From the NCBI RefSeq assembly GCF_038446525.1, contig NZ_CP151792.1, forward strand, positions 2,914,001 through 2,978,000: DNA of 64,000 bases, read 5' to 3'. Position numbers and translations under genes: made by a program. Of this stretch, positions 26,702-35,746 are shown one piece after another (positions within the stretch are counted from its first letter, which is position 1; each line of letters begins with the position of its first letter). Source of the DNA: Methanolobus sp. ZRKC5 (GTDB lineage: Archaea > Halobacteriota > Methanosarcinia > Methanosarcinales > Methanosarcinaceae). Below the pieces are notes generated by a model, which was not told the DNA's origin, did not search any database, and saw only the letters and a list, made by a program, of their open reading frames with translations.

Positions 26702-28865
26702 GTCGAATAAGAAAGAGCGATTACTCGCCCTCCCTCTTCTAAGAACCGTACGTGAAAATTTCTCTTCATACGGCTCAAGCATTCTATAACCCTTTAAGTA
26801 TCAGGCAGTTGTTAGACTTTCCATGATATTTTGCTTCGACGCCACTAGTTTCTGTTTTCTCAGATAGCTTATTCTCCATTTAAAGTATTCTTTGTCTACA
26901 TATGGGTTCTTATCCATTTTTATGCGTGGATGTCTTACAATCTTTGTATGTGCAAAAGATTTGAGTTTAAGCCCTTCTGTGGAGAATACCCATTTCCTTG
27001 ACCCTACCCTATGCCAATATCTATCTACTATCCAGTGGTGTGATTTATCTGGATGCCGCCTTTTAGCCCACGTCCATAGCATATCCCATAATCTGGAATC
27101 AAGCTTACTGAACGTATTTTTAGAGACAACTGAACGGTGATATTCGCTCCATCCAGTGATAATAGGGTTGAGTTCCTTAATGAGAGAACTCTGAGACCGA
27201 GCTTTACCTTTCTTAATCACGTTGCTAATGCTTTTTGTGATATTCTCAATAGATTTGTTCGAGGGCTTGGTTAGAAGTTTACCATTATATTTCCGGAAAT
27301 TCCATCCCAAGAAGTCAAATCCATCGTCTATGTGTGAAACAAGAGTTTTCTCACGAGATAGTTCTAAACCCCTATCTTTCAAGAATAGTCTGATAACCTC
27401 AGCAATATCTTTAGCCACTTCCTCTGAATCAGCAGTGACGATAAAGTCATCTGCGTATCTCACAAAATTGACTTTATGGGAATTATAACTTTTTTTGTTA
27501 ATAGTTCCCTTCCTGTTTGTATGATATTTGCATGCTATTGCATTTTTCATACCGTCCAATGTGATGTTTGCCAGTACTGGAGATATTATTCCACCTTGAG
27601 CAGTACCTGCTTTGGTGGGATTCAGATGTCTATTATACACAAAACCAGCTTTAAGGAATTGCTTTAGTATTGACCGGTCCATAGGAATATTGTTCAAGAG
27701 CCATTCGTGATTTATATGATCAAAGCATCCTTTTATGTCGCCTTCCAAAATCCATTGAGCAGAGTTTCTTTTACTCAGACATGCGAACAATTGAGCTTCT
27801 GCATCTTTTGAACTTCGATATTTACGGAATCCAAATGATGTTCTGTCTGCTGTGGTTTCTGCTATTGGGCTTAAAGCAAAAGCATATAATGCCTGCATTG
27901 CTCTATCGTACATTGTAGGAATGCTTAATGGTCGTTTTTTCTTCTTTCCTTGTTTCTCAATATAGATTCTTCTCAATGGTTTAGCTTTGTAGCTCTTACC
28001 AGACAGTTCTAGAACGGCTTTCATCTTAGATTTGGATGTTGTCCATTTTTCTCCATCGATTCCAGCTGTTCTTTTACCTTTGTTCTGTGTTACTTTCTTT
28101 ACTGCCAATAATTTGGCATGAAAAGAATTGGTAAGCAGGTATTGTAGTCGTTTAACTAAATGCCACTTCTTTTGTCTAACCGCTTTTACAATTCGGGCTT
28201 GCAGCTCATTAACGTTCCCTTCGACTGTTTTCCAGTCGATGTCCTCCCACTTGAATGGGATTGAATTGTCTGCAAGCCTCTCACCTGATGGTGTAGTCGA
28301 GTATCTTGCATTCATAAGTTTGCCTCCTTTCATGTAATAGAACACCTACGGTAAGTCTGCTCCCTTTCGGGACAAGGCAAATTTTGAACCTCTATGCACT
28401 CCATTACAGACTGCCATTTGCTTTCTACCGTTTCCTTTATCCCCTGTGCTATTGTTCATTCTCACGAATTAACTACCTTTTTTTTTTTTTTACAGGAGCA
28501 CATGGGACTTACCAAGTTCTATAATATGAATAATCACGGAAACCTTAGAAGCCATCTATAGGCCGGGAATCTGTGTCCATTCTCCATAATGTGCAAAAAA
28601 CCATTATGGCCTGATTCCATACCTTTTGGTCTAAGCGTATCATTCCATTTCGCTTATCAATCATAACGACCCTTACGATGATTTGCATTATACTCTTCAT
28701 AGTTTCCTTATCCTAGCAGATAGTCAAGGATTGGAATTCCTTGCTTTCCACATTGTCCTGTGAGCTTAACACAATGATGTTACCATTCTATGCATCCCAC
28801 AGTAGGATTATCCCGAATGGAAGGAATAGCTGTTAAGCAATTCATATTGTAACTTCTTGTCACAC
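26702..28865 (-). mobile_element. Complete group II intron (copy 2, 2164 bp)
   Basis: The 5' end is GTGTGACAAGAAGTT (28865 downwards), the standard GUGYG start, and the 3' end is ..TTCGAC at 26702. Domain V is the hairpin complementary to 26743-26776. The open reading frame lies before it in the domain IV position. The 5' flank is an IS4/IS5-superfamily transposase in sense; the 3' flank is an ISH3 transposase in antisense. Both boundaries are supported by comparison with copy 1 and by exon joining. Confidence 0.92.
26801..28315 (-). CDS. ltrA: Group II intron reverse transcriptase/maturase
   Basis: 504 residues from ATG 28315, chosen because GGAGG stands 7 bases upstream; an upstream in-frame start at 28345 is less likely. 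Domains: N-terminal RT0 region, RT with IPTMYDRAMQALY, EGDIKGCFDHI and the catalytic YADD, QGGIISPVL, then the thumb/maturase domain with GWSEYHR. No HNH endonuclease. All catalytic residues seen are intact, so this copy may still splice and retrotranspose. Confidence 0.93.
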   Translation of the reverse strand: MNARYSTTPSGERLADNSIPFKWEDIDWKTVEGNVNELQARIVKAVRQKKWHLVKRLQYLLTNSFHAKLLAVKKVTQNKGKRTAGIDGEKWTTSKSKMKAVLELSGKSYKAKPLRRIYIEKQGKKKKRPLSIPTMYDRAMQALYAFALSPIAETTADRTSFGFRKYRSSKDAEAQLFACLSKRNSAQWILEGDIKGCFDHINHEWLLNNIPMDRSILKQFLKAGFVYNRHLNPTKAGTAQGGIISPVLANITLDGMKNAIACKYHTNRKGTINKKSYNSHKVNFVRYADDFIVTADSEEVAKDIAEVIRLFLKDRGLELSREKTLVSHIDDGFDFLGWNFRKYNGKLLTKPSNKSIENITKSISNVIKKGKARSQSSLIKELNPIITGWSEYHRSVVSKNTFSKLDSRLWDMLWTWAKRRHPDKSHHWIVDRYWHRVGSRKWVFSTEGLKLKSFAHTKIVRHPRIKMDKNPYVDKEYFKWRISYLRKQKLVASKQNIMESLTTA

Positions 28866-29651
28866 TTTTGCCCTTATTTCTTCACTATATTTCCTTTTCA
28901 GAACAGAGAACATCGTTTCAACCAGTTTTCTGTTATGGTATAATTCTCTGTTAAATTCCTGTTCCATTTTTCTACGGTACTTTCCTTTGATCCTTTTTCT
29001 TTTTCTTAGTCTCAAAGGGATCATAGCTATAGCTTTAAATTGTTCTCTTGTTATCGAATGTATTTCTTCTGAATCGTAGCCTTTGTCCATGATATAATAC
29101 TTGGATCTACGATTCTTATGGCATTGTTTCAGTAATGCCAATGCATGCTTTGCATCATGAACAGGTTTACCTGATATCTTGAAACCAGGAATTATGAACT
29201 TTCCAGTGTCAACAGAGATACTTGTTTTCAGGAAAGATCTTCGTTTCTTTCCTGTCCTCCACGAATAATAGTAGCTACAATGGCCACTAGTAAACCCACT
29301 TGAATCAATAGCAGTAATCTCTATCCTCTCTCCACGAGAATAAAACAGTTTTAGTGTTTGCTGCAACAATCCACTAAAATAGATTGAATTCAATCTTGTA
29401 ATGAATTTATGAAGAGTAGTAAAATGTGGAACCTGTTTTAGTCCAATTCTTTGTTTGACTTTATCCATTAATTCTACTATTTCAACTATATCTCGACAAT
29501 CCTCATTGAGGTATTCTTTCAGTAAAACAAGTGTCAGTAACTGGTGCTGGGTGTATTTTCTTTTAGAATATTTACAGCTATATATCTGAAGGTGTGAGTT
29601 TCCTGATACAGCTAACGCTGTATCAACAAACTTTAAGTACTTATTAGACAA
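28866..29651 (-). pseudogene. IS4/IS5-superfamily transposase, exon 1
   Basis: 262 residues of a DDE_Tnp_1-type transposase: [21 protein letters not shown] and [13 protein letters not shown] supply the catalytic triad. The frame is cut after ..SEEIRAK by the intron 5' end at 28865. The missing C-terminus is the exon at 613-744. Upstream, at 29747-29759, lies the element's terminal repeat TTTCTACAGAGCC. If the intron splices in its original context the transposase would be whole; here the 3' exon is a foreign antisense sequence. Confidence 0.85.
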
Positions 29652-29746
29652 AACACAATCATCCCCTATGTGTTTTCGGTAGCAGATAATGCTAAGGGGA
29701 TTTATTCTTTTTAAATTAATAGGTAAAAATAAAATTTAAAGTAGGT

Positions 29747-29759
29747 TTTCTACAGAGCC
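29747..29759 (-). repeat. Terminal repeat of the IS4/IS5-type element
   Basis: TTTCTACAGAGCC, with the same end at 707-719 in matching position after the other exon. Related ends occur at 31651-31663, 46561-46574 and 46681-46694. Confidence 0.75.
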
Positions 29760-29963
29760 GTTATTTCATCTTATTTATAACTTGTTTTATTTCTGTTCTG
29801 TTTGCTTTCATAGCATGTCTGCTAATGGTTTGAGCTTTGTATGTGTTTAGTATTGAATGAAGAAAAAATTGTAACATTGGCATACACTATCAATATAAAT
29901 CAAAATATATAAATAGTGTAAATGGGTTGTATTATCAACAGGTGATTATATTATAAAAAAAAC
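29760..29963 (+). promoter_or_regulatory. Promoter and 5' end of the substrate-binding protein gene
   Basis: AT-rich DNA with a TATA-like AATATATAAATAG near 29906-29918. A strong ribosome binding site, GGTGAT (29941-29946), is followed six bases later by ATA AAA AAA AC, which continues in frame with KKTTGILIT beyond the MITE if the MITE is removed. The expected ATG therefore appears as ATA. Confidence 0.5.
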
Positions 29964-30157
29964 GTAACTATTCAGCCTGGCACGATTTGCCTATTGGTAC
30001 TGATTTCATCGAAATAGAGATGTCTGCTCACTAACAATCTAACAATCAAAAAAGCAATCAATAGCAACAATCAAAATAAATGATTCTAATGAAATTTACG
30101 TTTCAACTTTTTGTCAAGATTGTTATTGATAGCGTTTTTATCAGGCTGAATAGTTAC
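29964..30157 (+). mobile_element. 194-bp MITE (copy 3) in the 5' end of a gene
   Basis: Ends GTAACTATTCAGCCTG / CAGGCTGAATAGTTAC, with exact 8-bp duplication AAAAAAAC on both sides (29956-29963 and 30158-30165). It separates the ribosome binding site and first codons of the substrate-binding protein from the rest. Confidence 0.93.
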
Positions 30158-31402
30158 AAAAAAACAACCGGCATTTTAATTACTATTATACTTATGGCAA
30201 TTCTTGGAATAGGATGCGTTGAATCGACTAAAGAAACATTAGTTGAATCTGATGATATTACTATCGGGGCTCTTTTGCCACTTACGGGTAACCTTGACTC
30301 TATCGGTGAATCAAGCCAGACTGCACTGGAATTATCAAGCGAGGATATTAATGACTATTTAGCAGGACTTGGTTCTGAAAAAAATATAAAACTAATAATA
30401 AAGGACACTGAGAGTAATCCGGAAAAAGCTCTGGAACAACTCAAGAACCTTGATGAACTAGGAATAAAGATTGTTATTGGTCCGCAAGCAAGCAATGAAG
30501 CAGAAGCTGTACTGCAATATGCAACTGAAAATGGTATTACTCTCATGAGTACTGCATCAACTGCATCTTCTTTAGCAATTCCTGATGACAATCTATTCAG
30601 GTTTGTACCAGATGATACAAATCAGGGAAAGGTACTGGCTACGCTCATGAATAAAGAGGAAATCAATGCTGTAGTTCCTATATACAGGAATGATGTATGG
30701 GGCAATGGACTCTCAGATGAAGCAAAAAAGAGTTTTGAAATTCTCGGTGGTACAGTATTGGAAGGTGTTACATATGAAACTAATAATGAAGACCTTTTCA
30801 CAGAAGTAGAATTACTTAATGAAAAAGTAATTGCAGCCACTTCTGAATACGATGAAAGCTCTGTAGCTGTGCTTCTTTGTTCTTATGGAGAAGCGAAACA
30901 GGTATTAACTTTAGCCCAAACATATCCTGCACTGACAACGATTAACTGGTATGGAAGTGATGGCATAGCACTAAACAAGGAACTTGTTAACGATAATGAT
31001 GTAGCTAGTTTTGCTGCAGCAGTTAACATCAAGTCACCAATATATGGATATGAGGAAGAGAATGACGAATATCAAGTGATTGAATCCAGAATTGAAGAAC
31101 AGCTTGGAAGAGTGCCTGAAACCTATGCATTATCTGCATATGATGCTCTTTGGATAGCTACATTTGTAGATACTGATGCCGTAACAGATAATGATGAGAG
31201 TATAAAGATGGCAATTAGTGCGCTTACGAATAAGTACTTCGGTATCACAGGATGGGCAAAACTTGATGAAAATGGTGACAGGGTACATTGGGATTATGAT
31301 GTATGGACCATCAACAAGGTGAATGAAGATTACCAATGGAAACTTGTTGCAAGATACCAAGTTGATCCGGGAGATGATGGTAAATTAATATTTGTTGAAT
31401 AA
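30080..31402 (+). CDS. Leu/Ile/Val-type ABC substrate-binding lipoprotein, MITE-altered start
   Basis: A type I periplasmic binding protein of the branched-chain amino acid family: lipoprotein signal ending GIGC, then ITIGALLPLTGNLDSIGESSQ, IVIGPQASNEAEAV and YALSAYDALWIATF. The native start region lies upstream of the MITE. The MITE provides an in-frame ATG at 30080, adding 26 residues before KKTTG, so a protein with a long N-terminal tail ahead of the lipid signal could still be made. No permease or ATPase gene adjoins, so it may serve as a sensory binding protein for the MCP at 32934 (inference) or belong to a scattered transporter. Confidence 0.75.
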   Translation: MILMKFTFQLFVKIVIDSVFIRLNSYKKTTGILITIILMAILGIGCVESTKETLVESDDITIGALLPLTGNLDSIGESSQTALELSSEDINDYLAGLGSEKNIKLIIKDTESNPEKALEQLKNLDELGIKIVIGPQASNEAEAVLQYATENGITLMSTASTASSLAIPDDNLFRFVPDDTNQGKVLATLMNKEEINAVVPIYRNDVWGNGLSDEAKKSFEILGGTVLEGVTYETNNEDLFTEVELLNEKVIAATSEYDESSVAVLLCSYGEAKQVLTLAQTYPALTTINWYGSDGIALNKELVNDNDVASFAAAVNIKSPIYGYEEENDEYQVIESRIEEQLGRVPETYALSAYDALWIATFVDTDAVTDNDESIKMAISALTNKYFGITGWAKLDENGDRVHWDYDVWTINKVNEDYQWKLVARYQVDPGDDGKLIFVE

Positions 31403-31403
31403 A

Positions 31404-31440
31404 TAGTGGTGAATCTCACACCACAATTTATTTTTTTATT
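31404..31440 (+). terminator. Hairpin plus T-run after the binding protein gene
   Basis: GTGGTG and CACCAC pair around AATCTCA, followed by a T-rich stretch ATTTATTTTTTTATTTT. Typical end of transcript. Confidence 0.55.
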
Positions 31441-31997
31441 TTCAATTGTCTTGCTAGTCTCTTGGAGTCATATTATAATTTTTGTATTTGTTTATCTCCT
31501 ACTCTGCAAAAATCATATTATTAACTAATTGTGAACCACAGATGTACGAAGATATTATGTTATTTGTGTTATCTACTAAACGAATATTTGGCAGGTACTT
31601 ACCCCGGTACAGGAGATGAATTTATCTGTAATTTATTTGGATGAAGGGAATTTCTACAGAGCCAAATATCAATTGATGCTGACATATCCAGATTGTTGTT
31701 CTTTGCACGACCCCCACAATCTCTTCAACCTGTAAGTTTGAAGATATCCCCTTGCTTTTTTATCAATTACTTGCGATTTTTGTTGTGGGATACCTGATGT
31801 GTGCAACAGCACAGTTACCATGCAATGTTCTAGCTCTTTATTTACTTGTTATCTTTTTGTGTAACAGTATTATTTTTTCATATAACTAAAAATATTATTA
31901 TATGTATATGTGACTATGGATTGTCACAGAACTACCAAATAAACTAACTTTATTAGATCTTCTTAGTTGGTGGTACCTATAATTTTTTTAGGCATTG
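31441..31997. other. Intergenic region with a lone IS end
   Basis: No gene is recognisable. At 31651-31663 stands TTTCTACAGAGCC, the terminal repeat of the IS4/IS5-type element, without a partner nearby: a relic of an insertion. The rest is AT-rich and featureless. Confidence 0.5.
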
Positions 31998-32679
31998 TTA
32001 ATTAAACATAGCTAGTTCTTTATTCCTATATTTCATCAAGAGCAAAACGGAGATTTTTAGCATTTCAAGACTTTTAGTATAACACTTTGACTTTTTCCTT
32101 AGTCTTGCCAGGAAATGCCTAAATATGCTGTTGTATCCTTCAACAGTATATGTTTCTGCTTTTGATCGAGTATGGATGTTTCTGGGACAAACTTGGCATA
32201 TGCTCTCCAATAATCCGTCATTACTTCTCCAATCTCTTTTGTCTTTAATTTTTTCCAGAGTTTTTGTCCTGTTTTTGTTCCTCTGCTGCCAAAAGAGCAA
32301 TCGATGAATTTATTCCCATATCTATCAACAGCAATCCATATCCAGCAGTAGTTTTTTTATTCCCAATATAAGTATGCATCTCGTCCAATTCCACAACAGA
32401 AATCTCATTTTCACTTTTTAGATCCTCTAATTCACTACCAAATTTTCGAATCCATTTTTGAACAGAAACATGACTAACGCCCAAAAAACGTCCAATTGAA
32501 CGAAATCCCAACCCCTCCAGATAGAGTTGTAAAGCCTGTCGCTTAACAGATACGGGGCTAGCGGTGGATTTTATATCTACTGAATAGTTGTATCCACAAT
32601 CATGGCATTTGTAGCGTTGTCGACCATCAATCCTACCGTTCTTCTTATGACTGGAACTCTTACACTTTGGACAATTCAT
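31998..32679 (-). pseudogene. IS1-family transposase (InsA/InsB), decayed
   Basis: The first frame (from 32679) has a zinc-ribbon (CPKC..CHDCGYNYS) and helix-turn-helix (GFRSIGRFLGVSHVSVQKW), as InsA. After NKK the canonical continuation (CWIWIAVDRYGNKF) is found one frame back, at an A7C run (about 32355-32362), matching the programmed -1 slip of IS1. Further on, a second shift near 32177 (PETSI to IHTRSKAETYT) breaks the catalytic part; it fits a 4-base deletion and is not programmed. The end (SKAETYTVEGYNSIFRHFLAR) is typical InsB. Probably inactive. Confidence 0.8.
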
Positions 32680-32779
32680 ATATAAAAAGAGGCCATCATA
32701 TTATATAACGATGTTTAATTACCAAAGCCTTTTTTTATTCCATATTAGAAAATGTGGGGCTCAATACGAAATGATACTA

Positions 32780-32933
32780 TGACAAAATACCCACATATTT
32801 ATATATAGTATATTTTTATATATTAACTGCTTATATTATCAACAAATGAATAGTTGCTAATAGAATTATTAAATAATTGTGTTAAATTAATTGAAAATCA
32901 AAATAATAATTTGTTACCTGGAGTGTTCAAGGT
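32780..32933 (+). promoter_or_regulatory. Promoter region of the MCP-cheW operon
   Basis: Two TATA-like stretches (TTTATATATAGT and TTTTTATATATT, about 32799-32824) precede a ~110-base leader. GGAGTG at about 32920 serves ATG 32934. The motif ATTATCAACA occurs here and also upstream of the substrate-binding protein gene. Confidence 0.45.
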
Positions 32934-35048
32934 ATGTTTGAAGATGTAAAAATTAAAAATTTACTAATAGGAAGTTTTGCAATAATATTGCTACTCACTG
33001 CTATTGTGGGATATAGCGGTTACGATGGAATGAAAAATATTGATGACAGGGTAGTTAAGGCAGACGACATGAACCGTCTGGTCAAATACATGAAAGATGC
33101 AAATAATGCACAGGCAGAGTATCAATTAAATAAGGATGCAAGTTCTGTTGCAGAGGTTGAAGATTCTGTGGATAAATTGATAGCTCAGGCAGAGTCATCA
33201 AAAGAGATATTTGAAGACCCTGTAAATGATAAACAGATGGATGATGTTCTATCAGCTGTCAATTCCTTTGATGCTAGTTTTAATAACTATGTAAGTCTTG
33301 AAGCTAATAAGGAAGAAGCTGAACAATCAATGATACAAAATGGTTTAATGTTCAGTGACTCAATTACTGAGATTTTAGTTAAACAGGAAAATGATTATAA
33401 GACTGCGCTTGTACAAAATGCTGACAAAAGTATTCTTGAAGAGGAAGTAGAAAATGTAAAGAATGCGAATCTGCTTCTTCAGTTGGTTTTAGATTGTCGT
33501 GGTGAAAGACTTCGTTTTATGATGCACGGTGAGCAAAAATATGCAGATAACGTAAACGAGCTTACAAATAATATTATTGAAATCGCAACGCAGATGGAGA
33601 GTAGTTTCCATGATCAAAATGACAAAACGACTGCTCGAAATGTAATTGTGGGAGCAAATGCATACCTGACTGATTTCAATCAGTATGCTTCATATGTACA
33701 ACAACAGCAAGTTGCACATGAAGATATTCTCCTATCCGTTGCAAGCGTGGAATCTATTACTGAAGATGCTCGTGCTGATCAGAAAGAAAAGATGGAGCAG
33801 GAAATGGCTAGTTCTATCCAGACAATGATTATCATGGTTGTTCTGGCTTTGATCGCAGGTGCTATAATGGCTTTCTTCATCTCAAATATGATATCAAAGC
33901 CTGTTAATGAAATGCTAGATGCAGCAAATAAAGTTGCTGCCGGTGATCTTACAGTCGAACTGGATAACAAGTCTTCCAATGAACTCGGACAACTTTCCGG
34001 TGCCCTAAAAATAATGGTGGGAAACTTGTGTGGTCTTATTTCAGACGTTCAGATGGGTTCTTCTAAAGTAGCTTCAACTTCACAGGAAATTTCAGCATCG
34101 TCTGAAGAAATGACAGCGGCTTCTAGTCAGGTCTCTGCAACAGTAACTCAGATTTCAAGTGGCGCACACTCACAATCATCAAAAGCACAGGAGGTTTCCC
34201 GGGCAATGAGTGATATGACTCAAAGTGTTCAGGAAATTGCAACAAATGCACAAAATGCTGCTCAAAATTCAACCTTAGCAAGTGAGACTATTAGAGATAT
34301 TGGCAAAGGGTCTGAAGAGCTTCTTGTTCAGATGGATGAAATACAGGATGCTGTATCAGAATCCGCCGGTGTCATTCGTGATCTTGACGAAAAATCCAAA
34401 CAGATAGGGGAGATCGTTAATCTCATAACAAGTATCGCTGACCAGACCAACCTTCTTGCACTCAATGCTGCAATTGAGGCAGCCCGTGCTGGGGAGCATG
34501 GCAGAGGTTTTGCAGTTGTTGCTGATGAGGTCAGGCAACTTGCAGAAAATTCAAGCAGTGCAGCTAAAGAAATAGCTGTGCTTATTCAGGATGTGCAAAA
34601 CGGTAGTCATGAAGCCGTAGATGCTATGGAGATAGGTACAAATAAAGTTTTAACTGGTTCAGAAACCCTCAGGAAAACGGTCGATTCTGTAGTATCTACT
34701 GTTCAAAGTAGCGAGGAAATTGCAAAGATGGCGCAGGATATTGCTGCTGCAGCTGAGGAACAAGCTGCCAGTATTGAGGAAATTACTTCTTCCATTGAGG
34801 AAGTATCCGCAATTTCTGAACAGTCTGCTGCCGGTACAGAACAGGCAGCTGCATCGGTGCAGGAACAGACAGCTTCCATGGAGGAACTCTCATCATCTGC
34901 CCAGGAGCTTGCAGATCTTGCCAATGTCCTATTGCAGGGAGCTGCGAAATTCACGATCAATGAGGACAATAGTGGAACAAGAAATATGACCAATAACAAA
35001 AAAGAAGAGTTACAATTAGCTAAAGTAGAGCAACAAGTACTTGTCTAA
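32934..35048 (+). CDS. Methyl-accepting chemotaxis protein
   Basis: 704 residues. Helix TM1 (~10-32), a long all-helical extracellular sensor of HBM/four-helix type (~35-295), TM2 (~297-319), HAMP (~320-372) and a long signalling coiled coil with the canonical hairpin tip ([20 protein letters not shown], ~501-520). Q/E-rich methylation segments flank the tip. It controls a CheA kinase and hence archaellum rotation or another output. The CheW gene follows after 17 bases, so the two are co-transcribed; cheA is not in the window. Confidence 0.92.
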   Translation: MFEDVKIKNLLIGSFAIILLLTAIVGYSGYDGMKNIDDRVVKADDMNRLVKYMKDANNAQAEYQLNKDASSVAEVEDSVDKLIAQAESSKEIFEDPVNDKQMDDVLSAVNSFDASFNNYVSLEANKEEAEQSMIQNGLMFSDSITEILVKQENDYKTALVQNADKSILEEEVENVKNANLLLQLVLDCRGERLRFMMHGEQKYADNVNELTNNIIEIATQMESSFHDQNDKTTARNVIVGANAYLTDFNQYASYVQQQQVAHEDILLSVASVESITEDARADQKEKMEQEMASSIQTMIIMVVLALIAGAIMAFFISNMISKPVNEMLDAANKVAAGDLTVELDNKSSNELGQLSGALKIMVGNLCGLISDVQMGSSKVASTSQEISASSEEMTAASSQVSATVTQISSGAHSQSSKAQEVSRAMSDMTQSVQEIATNAQNAAQNSTLASETIRDIGKGSEELLVQMDEIQDAVSESAGVIRDLDEKSKQIGEIVNLITSIADQTNLLALNAAIEAARAGEHGRGFAVVADEVRQLAENSSSAAKEIAVLIQDVQNGSHEAVDAMEIGTNKVLTGSETLRKTVDSVVSTVQSSEEIAKMAQDIAAAAEEQAASIEEITSSIEEVSAISEQSAAGTEQAAASVQEQTASMEELSSSAQELADLANVLLQGAAKFTINEDNSGTRNMTNNKKEELQLAKVEQQVLV

Positions 35049-35065
35049 TTGAACGAGGTTTCTAA

Positions 35066-35578
35066 ATGTCAGAATCAACAATAAATAATAGTAGCTCTGC
35101 AAAAGAGCTACTTCAACTTGTCATTTGCCAGCTTTCAAATGAAGAGTATGGCGTACAGATATCGAGTGTAAAGGAAATTATTCGAATACCTGATATTACT
35201 AAAATTCCTCATGTACCAGATTATGTAGAAGGTATCATAAACCTTCGAAATAAGATAATTCCGGTAATAAATCTTGCAACCAAATTCAACCTTTCTAATG
35301 AAGGACTCAATGATCAATCTCGAATAGTGATTGTGGAAATTGGTAATATTGTTGCCGGGATGGTAGTGGATGCTGTGACAGAAGTGCTAAGAGTTTCTGC
35401 AGAGGATATTGAACGTGCACCAGACATGATAACTTCAAATATCAGTGAAAAATACATAGATGGTGTTGGCAAACTTGATGATAGATTGCTAATTTTGCTT
35501 GACATTGATCAAATATTCACTGAAGAGCAAAAAGTGCAAATCCATCATTTGGAAAATGCGGGATCTATTCCTGCATAA
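35066..35578 (+). CDS. cheW: CheW coupling protein
   Basis: 170 residues, SH3-like fold: LLQLVICQLSNEEYGVQIS, IPHVPDYVEGIINLRNKIIP and the VDAVTEVLRV segment are diagnostic. It links MCP tips to CheA. GAGGT seven bases before ATG 35066 supports the start. Gene order MCP-cheW suggests a dedicated adaptor for this receptor. Confidence 0.93.
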   Translation: MSESTINNSSSAKELLQLVICQLSNEEYGVQISSVKEIIRIPDITKIPHVPDYVEGIINLRNKIIPVINLATKFNLSNEGLNDQSRIVIVEIGNIVAGMVVDAVTEVLRVSAEDIERAPDMITSNISEKYIDGVGKLDDRLLILLDIDQIFTEEQKVQIHHLENAGSIPA

Positions 35579-35746
35579 TTTTATTTTTTAATTATTAATT
35601 GTTTTTACAAACCAAAGCAATTTCTTTTTTAATTTGGAAAGGACCTCATCATGCAAAAGTACATTCTTAAACAAAATTCAATGAACAAAATGTAAAACGA
35701 TTCTATTTTATAAGCAAAACAGAACATAGTTATCAATAGAGGGCAA

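Noticed and set aside
31651-31663. A third complete MITE with IS4/IS5-type ends
   Set aside because: Only one end was found; no inverted partner within a few hundred bases.
32177-32200. Second IS1 frame change as programmed recoding
   Set aside because: No slippery run is present and a 4-base gap against the expected protein explains it; treated as mutation.
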